DNA of 40,848 nucleotides from an uncultured Porphyromonadaceae bacterium (GCA_947176285.1 CAMWQF010000001.1:1-40848), one strand, 5' to 3'; positions 7,293 to 15,996 are shown, numbered from the stretch's first letter. Translations and numbers: made by a program. Notes: a model not told the origin generated them from the letters alone.

Positions 7293-9122
7293 ATGGTAAA
7301 TAAGTTGAGAAGTCAGGCTACTACCGAAGGAAGGCGCATGGCAGGAGCCAGGGCCCTCTGGAGAGCCAACGGCATGAAGGAGGAGCAATTTGGCAAACCA
7401 ATTATAGCGATTGTAAATTCATTCACTCAGTTCGTGCCCGGACATACACATCTCCATGAAATAGGACAGATAATCAAGAAAGAAATTGAGGCTCTCGGTT
7501 GCTATGCTGCGGAGTTTAATACCATTGCCATCGATGATGGAATCGCTATGGGACACGATGGCATGTTGTATTCCCTTCCATCGCGCGATTTGATTGCCGA
7601 TTCAGTGGAATATATGGTCAATGCGCACAAAGCGGATGCCATGATTTGCATCAGCAACTGCGACAAGATCACTCCGGGGATGCTGATGGCGGCAATGCGT
7701 CTAAATATCCCTACTCTATTTGTGTCAGGAGGACCTATGGAGGCGGGGCGTGCCGGAGATAGGAAACTTGACCTTATCGACATTATGATTGACTCAGCCG
7801 ACCCATCTGTTGCTGACAGCGATGTGGAAGTGCTGGAAAAAGAGGGTTGTCCTACATGCGGCTCATGCTCCGGCATGTTTACCGCCAACTCAATGAACTC
7901 TCTCAACGAAGCAATTGGCTTGGCGCTCCCGGGAAATGGCACTGTCCTTGCCACACACGTCAACCGAATGAAACTTTTCAAGGAGGCAGCCCGCATGATT
8001 GTGGAAAATGCGTTCAAATATTATCGCGACGGCGATGCTTCTGTTTTGCCGCGCAACGTTGCCACTCGTCAGGCTTTCCTAAATGCTATGTCGCTCGACA
8101 TCGCAATGGGTGGAAGCACCAACACTGTGCTTCACCTTCTTGCTATAGCAAATGAAGGTGGAGTTGACTTCACTCTCGATGATATAGATGCCCTTTCACG
8201 AAAAGTTCCTGTTCTTTGTAAAGTAGCACCGAATTCCAATTATCATATGGAAGACGTTAACAGGGCAGGGGGTATCATATCAATTATGAAGCAACTTGCC
8301 GACAAGGGTCTTATCGACACATCAGTGAAGCGCGTGGATGGAATGACTCTTGCAGAAGCCATTTCCAAATATGCAATCGGTGGGGATTCCTATACGGAAG
8401 CAGCCGATATCCTGTGGCGTTCAGCTCCCGGACTTGTGCATACTACAGAGGCAGGAAGTCAGCCTCTCATGTATCGCGAACTCGACACCGATCGCGAAAA
8501 CGGTTGCATCCGTGACTGTGACCATGCCTATGTGAAGGATGGTGGTCTTGCAGTGCTCCGCGGGAATATCGCCAAAGATGGATGTGTAGTTAAGACAGCC
8601 GGTGTCGATGAAAGCATATTCCGTTTCTCAGGTCCGGCGAAGGTATTCCATAGTCAGGATGAGGCAGTAGACGGTATTCTTGGCGGGAAGATTAAAAGCG
8701 GAGATGTGGTCGTAATCACATTCGAAGGTCCGAAAGGTGGCCCCGGGATGCAGGAGATGCTATATCCTACAAGTTATATAAAGAGCATGCATCTTGGAAA
8801 AGAATGTGCGCTTATTACAGACGGACGTTTCTCGGGCGGCACATCAGGTCTATCCATAGGTCACGTATCTCCTGAAGCAGCAGCCGGAGGCAATATCGGA
8901 TTAGTGCGCGATGGCGACATCATTGATATAGATATTCCGGCAAGAAGCATCAATGTAAGGCTAAGTGATGAAGAATTGGCAACCCGCCGTAAAGAAGAGG
9001 AATCTTTCGGGAAAGAAGCCTTCACCCCTCGCGGACGTGATCGCCATGTGAGCCGCGCCCTCAAGGCTTATGCTGCCAATGTCACTTCGGCTGATAAGGG
9101 AGGAGTCCGTTGTGAGTTATAA
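7293..9122 (+). CDS. ilvD: Dihydroxy-acid dehydratase
   Basis: A 609-residue enzyme that dehydrates 2,3-dihydroxy-isovalerate and 2,3-dihydroxy-3-methylvalerate to the 2-keto acids before valine and isoleucine. It is cytoplasmic and iron-sulfur dependent. The sequence is close to E. coli IlvD along its whole length, including FTQFVPGH, SNCDKITPGM (Cys123), GCPTCGSCSGMFTANSMNS (Cys196, 199, 202), PGNGT, ALITDGRFSGGTSG and the C-terminal TSADKGGVR. It is first in ilvD-ilvB-ilvN-ilvC, 27 bases before ilvB, behind a strong consensus promoter. Length and motifs are normal. Confidence 0.98.
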   Translation: MVNKLRSQATTEGRRMAGARALWRANGMKEEQFGKPIIAIVNSFTQFVPGHTHLHEIGQIIKKEIEALGCYAAEFNTIAIDDGIAMGHDGMLYSLPSRDLIADSVEYMVNAHKADAMICISNCDKITPGMLMAAMRLNIPTLFVSGGPMEAGRAGDRKLDLIDIMIDSADPSVADSDVEVLEKEGCPTCGSCSGMFTANSMNSLNEAIGLALPGNGTVLATHVNRMKLFKEAARMIVENAFKYYRDGDASVLPRNVATRQAFLNAMSLDIAMGGSTNTVLHLLAIANEGGVDFTLDDIDALSRKVPVLCKVAPNSNYHMEDVNRAGGIISIMKQLADKGLIDTSVKRVDGMTLAEAISKYAIGGDSYTEAADILWRSAPGLVHTTEAGSQPLMYRELDTDRENGCIRDCDHAYVKDGGLAVLRGNIAKDGCVVKTAGVDESIFRFSGPAKVFHSQDEAVDGILGGKIKSGDVVVITFEGPKGGPGMQEMLYPTSYIKSMHLGKECALITDGRFSGGTSGLSIGHVSPEAAAGGNIGLVRDGDIIDIDIPARSINVRLSDEELATRRKEEESFGKEAFTPRGRDRHVSRALKAYAANVTSADKGGVRCEL

Positions 9123-9149
9123 ACTTCTAAACCATAAACAACATTAAAT

Positions 9150-10871
9150 ATGGAAGAGAAGATAACCGGTTCGGAGATATTGATCCGTGCTTTGGCTGAT
9201 AATGGGGTAGATTGCGTTTTCGGCTATCCCGGTGGTCAGATTATGCCGGTCTACGACAAAATATATGAAAACGAGCAAGGTGTGTTCCATTATCTTGCAC
9301 GCCATGAGCAGGGTGCCATACATGCTGCAGAAGGATATGCACGTGCCACAGGGAGAACCGGGGTAGTTATCACCACTTCAGGCCCCGGCGCTATGAACCT
9401 TCTTACCGGTTTGGCAGATGCCTTGATGGACAGCACTCCTATTGTGGCGATCTCCGGTCAGGTAGGCAGTGCAATGCTCGGAAAGGATGCTTTTCAAGAA
9501 AGCGATGTGATTTCCAGTGTGCTTCCTGTCACAAAATGGGCGCTTCAGGTGCGTCGTCCCGAAGATATTGCTCCTGCTCTGAGCCGAGCATTCTATATTG
9601 CTAATTCCGGTAGGCCGGGTCCTGTAGTGATCGATCTTGCACGCGATGCGCAAGTAGGAACGGCTGTGTATGAAAAGCAAACCATTCCCTTCATCCGCAG
9701 TTATAATTCAAATCCTGAACCGGAAAAAGAAGCAATTGAGGAAGCAGCCAGACTCATCAACGATTCAAAGCGCCCACTGGTGCTGGCAGGGCATGGAATC
9801 ATGATATCCGGTGCGGAGAAAGTGCTTGCTGATCTTGTAGAGAAAGGAGAACTTCCAGTAGGCACCACTATGCTTGGACTTTCTTCCATTCCATCAGACC
9901 ATCCTCAGTATGTAGGGATGCTTGGCATGCACGGCAATCTCGGACCAAATATCAACACCAACCATGCCGATGTAATACTTGCAGTAGGCATGCGTTTCGA
10001 CGATCGCGTGACCGGTGATATCAAGAAATATGCACCGAATGCTAAGATAATACACATCGACATCGACGAGAGTGAGTTCGACAAGATGATAAAGTGCGAT
10101 ATTCATTTGCATTCAGATGCCCGGAAGACACTGGAATATCTCCTGCCTTTGATTGAGAGAAAATCCCGCAAAGATTGGCGAGCATCCTTCGACGTGCATC
10201 GTCTGGTGGAAGAAGAGCAAGTGATGGCACGTGAACTTGCTTGTGAGGCACCTAACGGCAAGATGCTTATGGGAGGCGTAGTAAGAAAGGTTTGTGAGGC
10301 ATTTGGCAATGATGCTGTAATAGTAACGGATGTTGGCCAGAACCAGATGTTTGCGGTGAAATATTCCAAGTTCAATAAAAGCCGCAGTTTGATATCATCA
10401 GGAGGACTTGGCACTATGGGATTCGGACTTCCGGCAGCCATAGGTGCAAAAATTGGAGAACCAAATAGGGAGGTTGTCCTCTTCTGTGGTGACGGTGGCT
10501 TGCAGATGACTATAGAAGAACTTGGCATGATAATGGAATATGGTGTGGGCGTAAAGATTGTATTGCTCAACAATAACTTCTTGGGGAATGTACGCCAGTG
10601 GCAACACCTATTCTTCAAGAGCCGCTATAGCAGCACTCCAATGGTTAACCCCGATTTTAAGATGCTTGCCGCTGCCTACGGAATAAAAGGAGCGGATGTG
10701 GCGTGTGCCGCTGAACTTGATGCTGCTATTGAAGAAATGCGCAAGTGTGAAGGTGCGTATCTTCTTAACGTCAACATTGATGAGACCGACATGGTGTTTC
10801 CCATGACTCCGGGAGGAAATGGAGTTGATGAGATATTGCTCAATGAATCTGAATATTATAAACCTGTCTGA
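9150..10871 (+). CDS. ilvB: Acetolactate synthase large (catalytic) subunit
   Basis: A 573-residue thiamine-diphosphate enzyme that makes 2-acetolactate from two pyruvates, or 2-aceto-2-hydroxybutyrate from pyruvate and 2-ketobutyrate. Visible features are the catalytic glutamate in RHEQGA (Glu53), the FAD/central domain around residues 190-330 and the ThDP motif GDGGLQMTIEELGMI ending in NNNFLGNVRQWQ. The tryptophan in that last motif is typical of true acetolactate synthase as against oxidase relatives. The gene ends 4 bases before ilvN, consistent with tight coupling of the catalytic and regulatory subunits. Confidence 0.97.
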   Translation: MEEKITGSEILIRALADNGVDCVFGYPGGQIMPVYDKIYENEQGVFHYLARHEQGAIHAAEGYARATGRTGVVITTSGPGAMNLLTGLADALMDSTPIVAISGQVGSAMLGKDAFQESDVISSVLPVTKWALQVRRPEDIAPALSRAFYIANSGRPGPVVIDLARDAQVGTAVYEKQTIPFIRSYNSNPEPEKEAIEEAARLINDSKRPLVLAGHGIMISGAEKVLADLVEKGELPVGTTMLGLSSIPSDHPQYVGMLGMHGNLGPNINTNHADVILAVGMRFDDRVTGDIKKYAPNAKIIHIDIDESEFDKMIKCDIHLHSDARKTLEYLLPLIERKSRKDWRASFDVHRLVEEEQVMARELACEAPNGKMLMGGVVRKVCEAFGNDAVIVTDVGQNQMFAVKYSKFNKSRSLISSGGLGTMGFGLPAAIGAKIGEPNREVVLFCGDGGLQMTIEELGMIMEYGVGVKIVLLNNNFLGNVRQWQHLFFKSRYSSTPMVNPDFKMLAAAYGIKGADVACAAELDAAIEEMRKCEGAYLLNVNIDETDMVFPMTPGGNGVDEILLNESEYYKPV

Positions 10872-10875
10872 AGCC

Positions 10876-11412
10876 ATGGAAGAACAATTGTTTACAATAG
10901 CGGTATTTACCGAAAACAGAGTTAGTCTGCTGCATCAGATTTCCATGATATTCAGCCGTCGCTGCCTAAATATAGAAAGTCTGACAGTGAGTGCTTGCTC
11001 AATAGAGGGAGTGCACAAGTTCACGATCACTTGTAGGTCGAATCGCCCTATGATGGAGCATGTGATAAAGCAGATTGAGAAGAGAATAGACGTGATAAAG
11101 GCATTCTTGTATACAGATGATGAGATTCTTTTTCAGGAGGTGGCTCTTTATAAAGTGCCTACGGATAATGTTGTCAATATGAATATTGAGGAGATAGTTC
11201 GTAAGCATGGGGCACGAGTGCTCGAGATTCATCCGGATTACACTGTATTCGAGAAAACGGGCCACACTCACGAAATCAAGGAACTATACGATCATCTTAA
11301 GCCTTTTGGAATCCGCCAATTTGTAAGGTCAGGGCGCGTGGCTGTTACCCGGTCATCTCGCGAACTTGTCGATGAGTTTCTGGAGCAGCGGAGTAAGTGC
11401 ATATTAGACTAA
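10876..11412 (+). CDS. ilvN: Acetolactate synthase small (regulatory) subunit
   Basis: A 178-residue protein with an N-terminal ACT domain (about 4-75: FTIAVFTENRVSLLHQISMI, then RCLNIESLTVS) that binds valine for feedback control, plus a C-terminal domain that contacts IlvB. The frame is open from 10819, inside ilvB, but the ATG at 10876 gives MEEQLFTIAV, the expected ACT start, and sits 4 bases after the ilvB stop. The last codons, ATA TTA GAC TAA, form the first unit of a 9-bp tandem repeat array that runs on downstream, so the C terminus Ile-Leu-Asp is encoded by repeat DNA. Confidence 0.95.
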   Translation: MEEQLFTIAVFTENRVSLLHQISMIFSRRCLNIESLTVSACSIEGVHKFTITCRSNRPMMEHVIKQIEKRIDVIKAFLYTDDEILFQEVALYKVPTDNVVNMNIEEIVRKHGARVLEIHPDYTVFEKTGHTHEIKELYDHLKPFGIRQFVRSGRVAVTRSSRELVDEFLEQRSKCILD

Positions 11413-11483
11413 TTAGACAAATTAGACTAATTGGACTAATAAGACTAATTGGACTAATAAGACTAAGTGGACCAATTGGACCA
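11403..11483. repeat. Nonamer tandem array (9 units) at the ilvN 3' end
   Basis: Nine uninterrupted 9-bp units: ATTAGACTA, ATTAGACAA, ATTAGACTA, ATTGGACTA, ATAAGACTA, ATTGGACTA, ATAAGACTA, AGTGGACCA, ATTGGACCA. Substitutions occur but no insertions or deletions. The first unit contains the ilvN stop codon. An AT-rich stretch with AATTCAAAATTCAAAATT follows before ilvC. The array lies inside the ilv operon, so it is transcribed. Confidence 0.95.
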
Positions 11484-11522
11484 ATCAATAAATAAAAATT
11501 CAAAATTCAAAATTAATATATT

Positions 11523-12566
11523 ATGGCAAAAATGAAATTCGGCGCAGTTGAGGAGACTGTTGTCACAAGAGAGGAGTTTCCTCTTGAGAAAGCACGTGAG
11601 ATATTGAAAGATGAAACTATTGCAGTGATTGGATATGGCGTTCAGGGTCCCGGCCAGAGCCTCAATCTCCGCGACAATGGTTTCAACGTTATCGTTGGCC
11701 AACGTGAAGGCAAAACTTATGACAAGGCTGTTGCCGATGGTTGGGTACCGGGTAAGACACTTTTCTCGATCGAGGAAGCTTGCGAGAAAGGCACTATCAT
11801 CATGTGTCTCCTTTCTGATGCTGCTGTTCTTTCTGTATGGCCCACAATCAAGAAGCATCTCACTGCAGGCAAGGCTCTATATTTCTCCCATGGTTTTGCA
11901 ATCGCATGGCCGGAACGCACAGGCGTTGTGCCTCCTGCCGACGTTGATGTTATCCTTGTGGCTCCAAAGGGAAGCGGCACTTCACTCCGCACAATGTTCC
12001 TTGAGGGTCGCGGCTTGAATTCAAGCTATGCCATTGAGCAGGACTACACCGGAAAAGCGCTTGAGCGTACACTTGCCCTTGCAATCGGTATAGGTTCCGG
12101 CTATATCTTCGAGACCACATTCAAGCGCGAGGCATACAGTGATCTGACCGGAGAACGTGGCAGCCTTATGGGTGCAATTCAGGGTCTTTTCCTTGCTCAG
12201 TATGAAGTGCTGCGTGAAAATGGTCATACACCTTCAGAGGCATTTAACGAGACTGTAGAGGAACTCACTCAGTCGCTCATGCCTCTTGTAGCCAAGAAAG
12301 GTATGGACTGGATGTATGCTAACTGTTCTACGACAGCCCAGCGTGGTGCTCTTGACTGGATGACTCCTTTCCATGATGCCATCAAGCCGGTGATGCAGCA
12401 ACTCTACAAGAGCGTGGCAGACGGCATTGAGGCTCAGAATTCTATTGACAGCAACTCCAAGCCTGACTATCGCGAAGGTCTTGAGAAAGAACTTAAAGAT
12501 CTCCGCGAAAGCGAGATGTGGCAAGCAGGCGCAGTAGTGCGCGGCTTGCGTCCGGAAGGAAATTGA
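11523..12566 (+). CDS. ilvC: Ketol-acid reductoisomerase
   Basis: A 347-residue NADPH-dependent enzyme that isomerises and reduces acetohydroxy acids, the step between IlvBN and IlvD. The Rossmann motif GYGVQGPGQSLNLRDNG is at about 38-54. The cofactor loop VIVGQREG and the C-terminal metal-binding knot (SDLTGERGSLMGAIQG and ETVEELTQSL) are present. The size fits the shorter Bacteroidota form with one knotted domain. It is last in the ilv operon, separated from ilvN by a repeat array. In Bacteroides, as I recall, a thioesterase gene can sit between ilvN and ilvC; none is here. A terminator follows inside the 3' end of ribD. Confidence 0.97.
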   Translation: MAKMKFGAVEETVVTREEFPLEKAREILKDETIAVIGYGVQGPGQSLNLRDNGFNVIVGQREGKTYDKAVADGWVPGKTLFSIEEACEKGTIIMCLLSDAAVLSVWPTIKKHLTAGKALYFSHGFAIAWPERTGVVPPADVDVILVAPKGSGTSLRTMFLEGRGLNSSYAIEQDYTGKALERTLALAIGIGSGYIFETTFKREAYSDLTGERGSLMGAIQGLFLAQYEVLRENGHTPSEAFNETVEELTQSLMPLVAKKGMDWMYANCSTTAQRGALDWMTPFHDAIKPVMQQLYKSVADGIEAQNSIDSNSKPDYREGLEKELKDLRESEMWQAGAVVRGLRPEGN

Positions 12567-12574
12567 TTCAATGC

Positions 12575-12619
12575 TTTAGTCAATTAGTCTAATTAGACCA
12601 ATTAGACTAATTAGTCCAA
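12575..12619. repeat. Nonamer tandem array between ilvC and ribD
   Basis: Five 9-bp units: TTTAGTCAA, TTAGTCTAA, TTAGACCAA, TTAGACTAA, TTAGTCCAA. TTAGACTAA and TTAGTCTAA are reverse complements, so the unit is nearly self-complementary. It begins 8 bases after the ilvC stop and ends 6 bases before the ribD stop, in the gap of a convergent gene pair. Confidence 0.92.
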
Positions 12620-12625
12620 TAAATC

Positions 12626-13489
12626 CTACAATGTGGGGGCTGGGAGACCGGCTCCCAATTTTTTTTCGGCTGTCTCTATTTTGATGTCGTCATAAAGGCC
12701 AAGGTCAATAAAACTTTGCAGCAATGTGGGTCCTCCCTCCACCATCAAAGATGTCACGCCTTCTTTGTAAAGTTCCCTCATCTGGGCTTCAAGATCATGG
12801 CGGGGTTCCACTCGGCGTGGTGCATTACCGGGCCAGTGGCGGCAATTGAGACTCGGTTTGTCGATCTTAAGGGTATTTTTCCCTACCATTATGGCATCTA
12901 CCATAGAGCGTCGGCGATGCATCCAGACTGATGATACAGGAGTGGAAAATTTCACGGGGAATGGATTTCCATCTTTGTCTAACCCTGCCATGAAGCCATC
13001 GGCGCTTTGTGCCCATTTCAATTGAATCCAAGGGCGTCCAAGCCGATGAGCCGTAAGGAATCTGACATTTAGGGCATCGCACTCCTCCCTCATTACATCC
13101 TCCACAACCTCTACTCCGGCATCACGTAGCATCTTTATTCCTCTGCCACTTACCTCCTTGAAAGGATCGGCACTTCCTACTACAACTCGGGGAATCCCGA
13201 TGTCAATAATTAGTTTTGCGCAAGGAGGAGTTTTTCCGTAATGTGAGCATGGTTCGAGAGTGACATATATGGTGGAATCAGATAGCAAATGTTTGTCGGA
13301 ATCCTTCACAGAATTAACTGCGTTAACTTCTGCGTGAGGTCCGCCATAACGATGATGATAGCCTTCACCTATTATTTTGCCATCTGCAGCCACAATAACC
13401 GCTCCCACCATTGGATTCGGGGATACAAGCCCTTCTCCAAGTCTTGCGAGTTGCAATGCTCGCTGCATATATTTAGTGTCTATCTGCAT
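12626..13489 (-). CDS. ribD: Bifunctional riboflavin biosynthesis deaminase/reductase, shortened reductase domain
   Basis: A 287-residue protein. The N-terminal deaminase domain has HAEVNAV (His52) and PCSHYGKTPPC (Cys81, Cys90), which bind the catalytic zinc. The C-terminal reductase domain starts near RPWIQLKWAQSADG and has the usual end VEGGPTLLQSFI. Between SLNCRHWPGNAPRRVE and HDLEAQMREL (about 213-231), some 40 to 50 residues usually found in RibD are missing, which explains the short length (usual about 330-370). The two activities convert the pyrimidine intermediate after GTP cyclohydrolase in flavin synthesis. The reductase could be impaired or compact. The last codons (KKLGAGLP) coincide with the ilv terminator on the other strand. 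Confidence 0.92.
   Translation of the reverse strand: MQIDTKYMQRALQLARLGEGLVSPNPMVGAVIVAADGKIIGEGYHHRYGGPHAEVNAVNSVKDSDKHLLSDSTIYVTLEPCSHYGKTPPCAKLIIDIGIPRVVVGSADPFKEVSGRGIKMLRDAGVEVVEDVMREECDALNVRFLTAHRLGRPWIQLKWAQSADGFMAGLDKDGNPFPVKFSTPVSSVWMHRRRSMVDAIMVGKNTLKIDKPSLNCRHWPGNAPRRVEPRHDLEAQMRELYKEGVTSLMVEGGPTLLQSFIDLGLYDDIKIETAEKKLGAGLPAPTL
12641..12666 (+). terminator. ilv operon terminator inside the ribD 3' coding end
   Basis: TGGGAG, a 5-base loop and CTCCCA are followed by ATTTTTTTT on the plus strand, a good intrinsic terminator for ilvC. It lies entirely within the last codons of ribD on the minus strand, where the same bases encode KKLGAGLP. Confidence 0.8.
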
Positions 13490-13506
13490 AGTTGCTTAAT
13501 TTTATG

Positions 13507-13538
13507 CAAAAATAGTCATAATTTGGGAGATTTGCAAG
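13507..13538 (-). promoter_or_regulatory. Promoter of ribD
   Basis: On the minus strand TATTTTTG (13514-13507) matches TAnnTTTG. CTTG, one mismatch from TTTG, lies exactly 20 bases upstream (13538-13535). The leader would be about 10 bases. A nonamer repeat array begins just upstream at 13545. Confidence 0.6.
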
Positions 13539-13544
13539 AGGGGT

Positions 13545-13589
13545 ACGACTAATAGGACTAATGAGTCTAATAAGGCTAATAAGACTAAT
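13545..13589. repeat. Nonamer tandem array upstream of ribD
   Basis: Five 9-bp units: ACGACTAAT, AGGACTAAT, GAGTCTAAT, AAGGCTAAT, AAGACTAAT, with a decayed sixth (AGAACGAAG). It lies between the divergent ribD gene and the DUF6242-type lipoprotein gene, immediately behind the ribD -33 site. Confidence 0.9.
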
Positions 13590-13722
13590 AGAACGAAGAA
13601 AATCGGGGCTTTAGAGGAGGTTTTGTCATATCAGATTACTAAAAGTTGTTAAAAAAGGGGGAAATGGATGAGAAAGAGTAAAAAAGTTGGGGTTTAATGG
13701 CGGTTTATTTGGCAAATAATGT

Positions 13723-13730
13723 TAATTTTG
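13723..13730 (+). promoter_or_regulatory. -7 element upstream of the envelope gene run
   Basis: TAATTTTG matches TAnnTTTG, 35 bases before the lipoprotein gene. The nearest TTTG (13708-13711) is only 11 bases away, so no good -33 site is seen. Confidence 0.45.
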
Positions 13731-13765
13731 CAGATTGAAACCACACGCATTTGCGTTAAAAAGAT

Positions 13766-15295
13766 ATGCTTGTGAATATAAAGAGCTCATTATTAAATCG
13801 TTTGGTGCTGTCAGCATGCGCTTTGCTGTTGATAGTAGGTATGTCATCGTGCAATAAGAAGACAGATACTGAAGAGAGTATATATATGCCTGCCTCATCT
13901 GTGGCAATCACAGGATTTAGTTTGAAATCGAAAGCCGGATCAAAAGTAAAGCTTGATTCCATATTCTTTTCGATAGATCTAAACCATGGAGTAATATTTA
14001 ATGCAGATTCACTCCCGGTTGGGACCGACGTGACTAAATTGGTGCCTGTGATAAACTATACATCATCGGCTTCTGCCGTCACACTCACACAGAGTGGTGG
14101 AAAGACAACCGGAGAGATCGACTACAAATCGAATCCTAATGATACAGTTGATTTCTCGGGCAAGGTCGTTCTTAAAATTACAGCAGAAGACAAAACGACT
14201 ACACGTTCCTATAATATTAAGGTAAATGTGCATAAGGTTGAGCCTGACTCCCTCGTATGGGATCGCCTTGCTGTCACTCCTATGCCTTCGCGTCTTGGAT
14301 CGCCAAAGAATCAGAAGACTGTAAAGTTTAACGACACTACATATAGTCTTATAGAAGAGACCGACGGTAGTTATACAATGGCAGTTGCTACTGATTTGCT
14401 TGCCGGAGAATGGGATAAGCGTCTAGCCTCTTTTGATTTCGCGCCAAATGTGAGGACCCTTAATTCTACTTCCGACAAATTGTATATCCTTGATGCCGCA
14501 GGAGTCCTGCATGCCTCTTCTGATGGCATGGCGTGGGAAAATACCGGCAATACATGGGTGAATATCATCGGGGCTTACGATGATAAGATTCTTGGAATCC
14601 GCCGAGAAGGGGGCAAACTCTTGCATACTATGTGGCCCGCTGATTCAGCGCATCCGGAAAAGGAAATAAGCAAAGATTTCCCAATCGAGGGATATTCAGA
14701 TTTTGTGAAGTATAGCAATCGCTGGACCACACTTCCAATCGGCTTCATGTGTGGAGGCCGCTGTGAGGATGGCTCTGTCATTGATAAGACCTGGGGCTAC
14801 GATGGCGACAATTGGGCAGTACTTTCAGAAGGGATGACGCCGAAATTGGAGGGTGCCACAATAGTGCCATATTTCGTTTATCGCAAGACTTCTTCAGCAC
14901 TTGTGCAGAAAGACTTTTCAGTTTGGATGCTGATTGGAGGCATGGTGGATGAAGGATACTATAATTTCCAGATCTACGTGTCGTATGACAACGGTGTAAA
15001 TTGGTATGCTGCCGACGATCAGATGGATTTCCCCGATTATTTCCCCGGATTGATGAATCTTGATGGGATAGAGGTAGAATGGCCCAAACAGGCGTCATTA
15101 AAGGGAAATTGGAGTGAAGTGACTCGTGCAAATCTTCCAGGGATGGCACGTATCAAATATTCCGTAGAGGATTATGAAGTATATTGGGATTGTCCCTACA
15201 TATATTTATTTGGAGGAATTGAGGAAAGCGGTTCTCTAAATGATGAGATTTGGAGAGGCGTTCTCAACCGGTTGACATTCGTTCCACAGTTCTAA
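13766..15295 (+). CDS. DUF6242-like lipoprotein
   Basis: A 509-residue lipoprotein. A hydrophobic signal ends in a lipobox, VGMSSC, with Cys29 as the lipidated residue. An Ig-like N-terminal domain (about 45-155, with ITGFSLKSKAGS and FSGKVVLKITAEDKTT) is followed by a beta-propeller-like region with kelch-style repeats (about 165-509). That region includes DGMAWENTGNTWVNIIGAYDDKILG and YLFGGIEESGSLNDEIWRG. This architecture matches what I recall as DUF6242 of Bacteroidota; the name is a recollection. It is first in a run that continues with a DUF6089 protein (6-base gap), uppS and bamA, so an envelope or surface role is likely. The function is unknown. Confidence 0.75.
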   Translation: MLVNIKSSLLNRLVLSACALLLIVGMSSCNKKTDTEESIYMPASSVAITGFSLKSKAGSKVKLDSIFFSIDLNHGVIFNADSLPVGTDVTKLVPVINYTSSASAVTLTQSGGKTTGEIDYKSNPNDTVDFSGKVVLKITAEDKTTTRSYNIKVNVHKVEPDSLVWDRLAVTPMPSRLGSPKNQKTVKFNDTTYSLIEETDGSYTMAVATDLLAGEWDKRLASFDFAPNVRTLNSTSDKLYILDAAGVLHASSDGMAWENTGNTWVNIIGAYDDKILGIRREGGKLLHTMWPADSAHPEKEISKDFPIEGYSDFVKYSNRWTTLPIGFMCGGRCEDGSVIDKTWGYDGDNWAVLSEGMTPKLEGATIVPYFVYRKTSSALVQKDFSVWMLIGGMVDEGYYNFQIYVSYDNGVNWYAADDQMDFPDYFPGLMNLDGIEVEWPKQASLKGNWSEVTRANLPGMARIKYSVEDYEVYWDCPYIYLFGGIEESGSLNDEIWRGVLNRLTFVPQF

Positions 15296-15301
15296 CAGCA
15301 G

Positions 15302-15985
15302 ATGAAAATCCTAACGCCTGTCATATTGATGATAGTGATGCTTTGCATTGTGCCTCGGGTCCAAGCGCAGGAAGACTATCGTTTTGATGCCGGTGGTGGT
15401 ATCGGAATGACGGGGTATTTAGGTGATGCTAATGCTGCTAATCTATGGAGTCATCCGGGATTTGATGGAATGCTTCTCTTCAGATACATCAAAAGTCCGC
15501 GGATCGCTTTTAAAACCGGATTTTATGCCGGAACTCTCTCCGGCGACACCAAGGATATGGATGATGTGCTTCCAGATGAAGGGCATTTTAAGTTTTCCAC
15601 TACATTCTTCGAACTTTCGGAGATGTTTGAGTTCAATTTCTTCAATTATGGAATTGGGGAGAAATACCGGAAACTTAAACGCTGGAGTCCTTATATTACA
15701 GGAGGACTCGGAGCCACAATGTGGTTGACATCAGGCTATACGGGATTTGCTTTCACGATTCCTTTTGGAATCGGAGCGAAATATAAGATCAGTGAAAGAC
15801 TGAACTTGGGATTGGAATTTTTAATGAAAAAGACCTTTTCCGACCGTCTTGACGGGACAGAACTTTCCGATCCTCATGCGATAAAGTCGGGGTTTGCTAA
15901 GAACACCGATTGGTATTCCACACTATCCGTGACATTGAGCTATGAGTTTTCTAAGCGATGTGCCACTTGTAATTATAAAGACTAA
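15302..15985 (+). CDS. DUF6089-like outer-membrane barrel protein
   Basis: A 227-residue protein with a signal peptide (about 1-23, ending in VQAQ) and a barrel-like body with repeated Gly/aromatic strands (FDAGGGIGMTGYLGD near the N terminus, YITGGLGATMWLT in the middle, DWYSTLSVTLSYEF at the end). Proteins like this sit just before uppS and bamA in many Bacteroidota and are labelled DUF6089; the label here rests on memory of that context and the sequence. The C-terminal CATCNYKD with two cysteines is unusual for a barrel end. It is translationally close to uppS (11-base gap). It may help outer-membrane assembly, but that is inferred. Confidence 0.75.
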   Translation: MKILTPVILMIVMLCIVPRVQAQEDYRFDAGGGIGMTGYLGDANAANLWSHPGFDGMLLFRYIKSPRIAFKTGFYAGTLSGDTKDMDDVLPDEGHFKFSTTFFELSEMFEFNFFNYGIGEKYRKLKRWSPYITGGLGATMWLTSGYTGFAFTIPFGIGAKYKISERLNLGLEFLMKKTFSDRLDGTELSDPHAIKSGFAKNTDWYSTLSVTLSYEFSKRCATCNYKD

Positions 15986-15996
15986 CAATCTCCGTA

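Noticed and set aside
7502..8017. Antisense frame of 171 residues inside ilvD
   Set aside because: Shadow of a strongly conserved sense gene; no promoter or recognisable domain.
10103..10618. Antisense frame of 171 residues inside ilvB
   Set aside because: Shadow frame; ilvB is conserved throughout this segment.
10819..10875. Upstream start of ilvN inside ilvB
   Set aside because: The ACT domain starts right at the ATG at 10876; the extension is not expected in the family.
11403..11483. CRISPR-like array
   Set aside because: Units are 9 bp and contiguous, with no unique spacers and no cas genes, so this is tandem repeat DNA.
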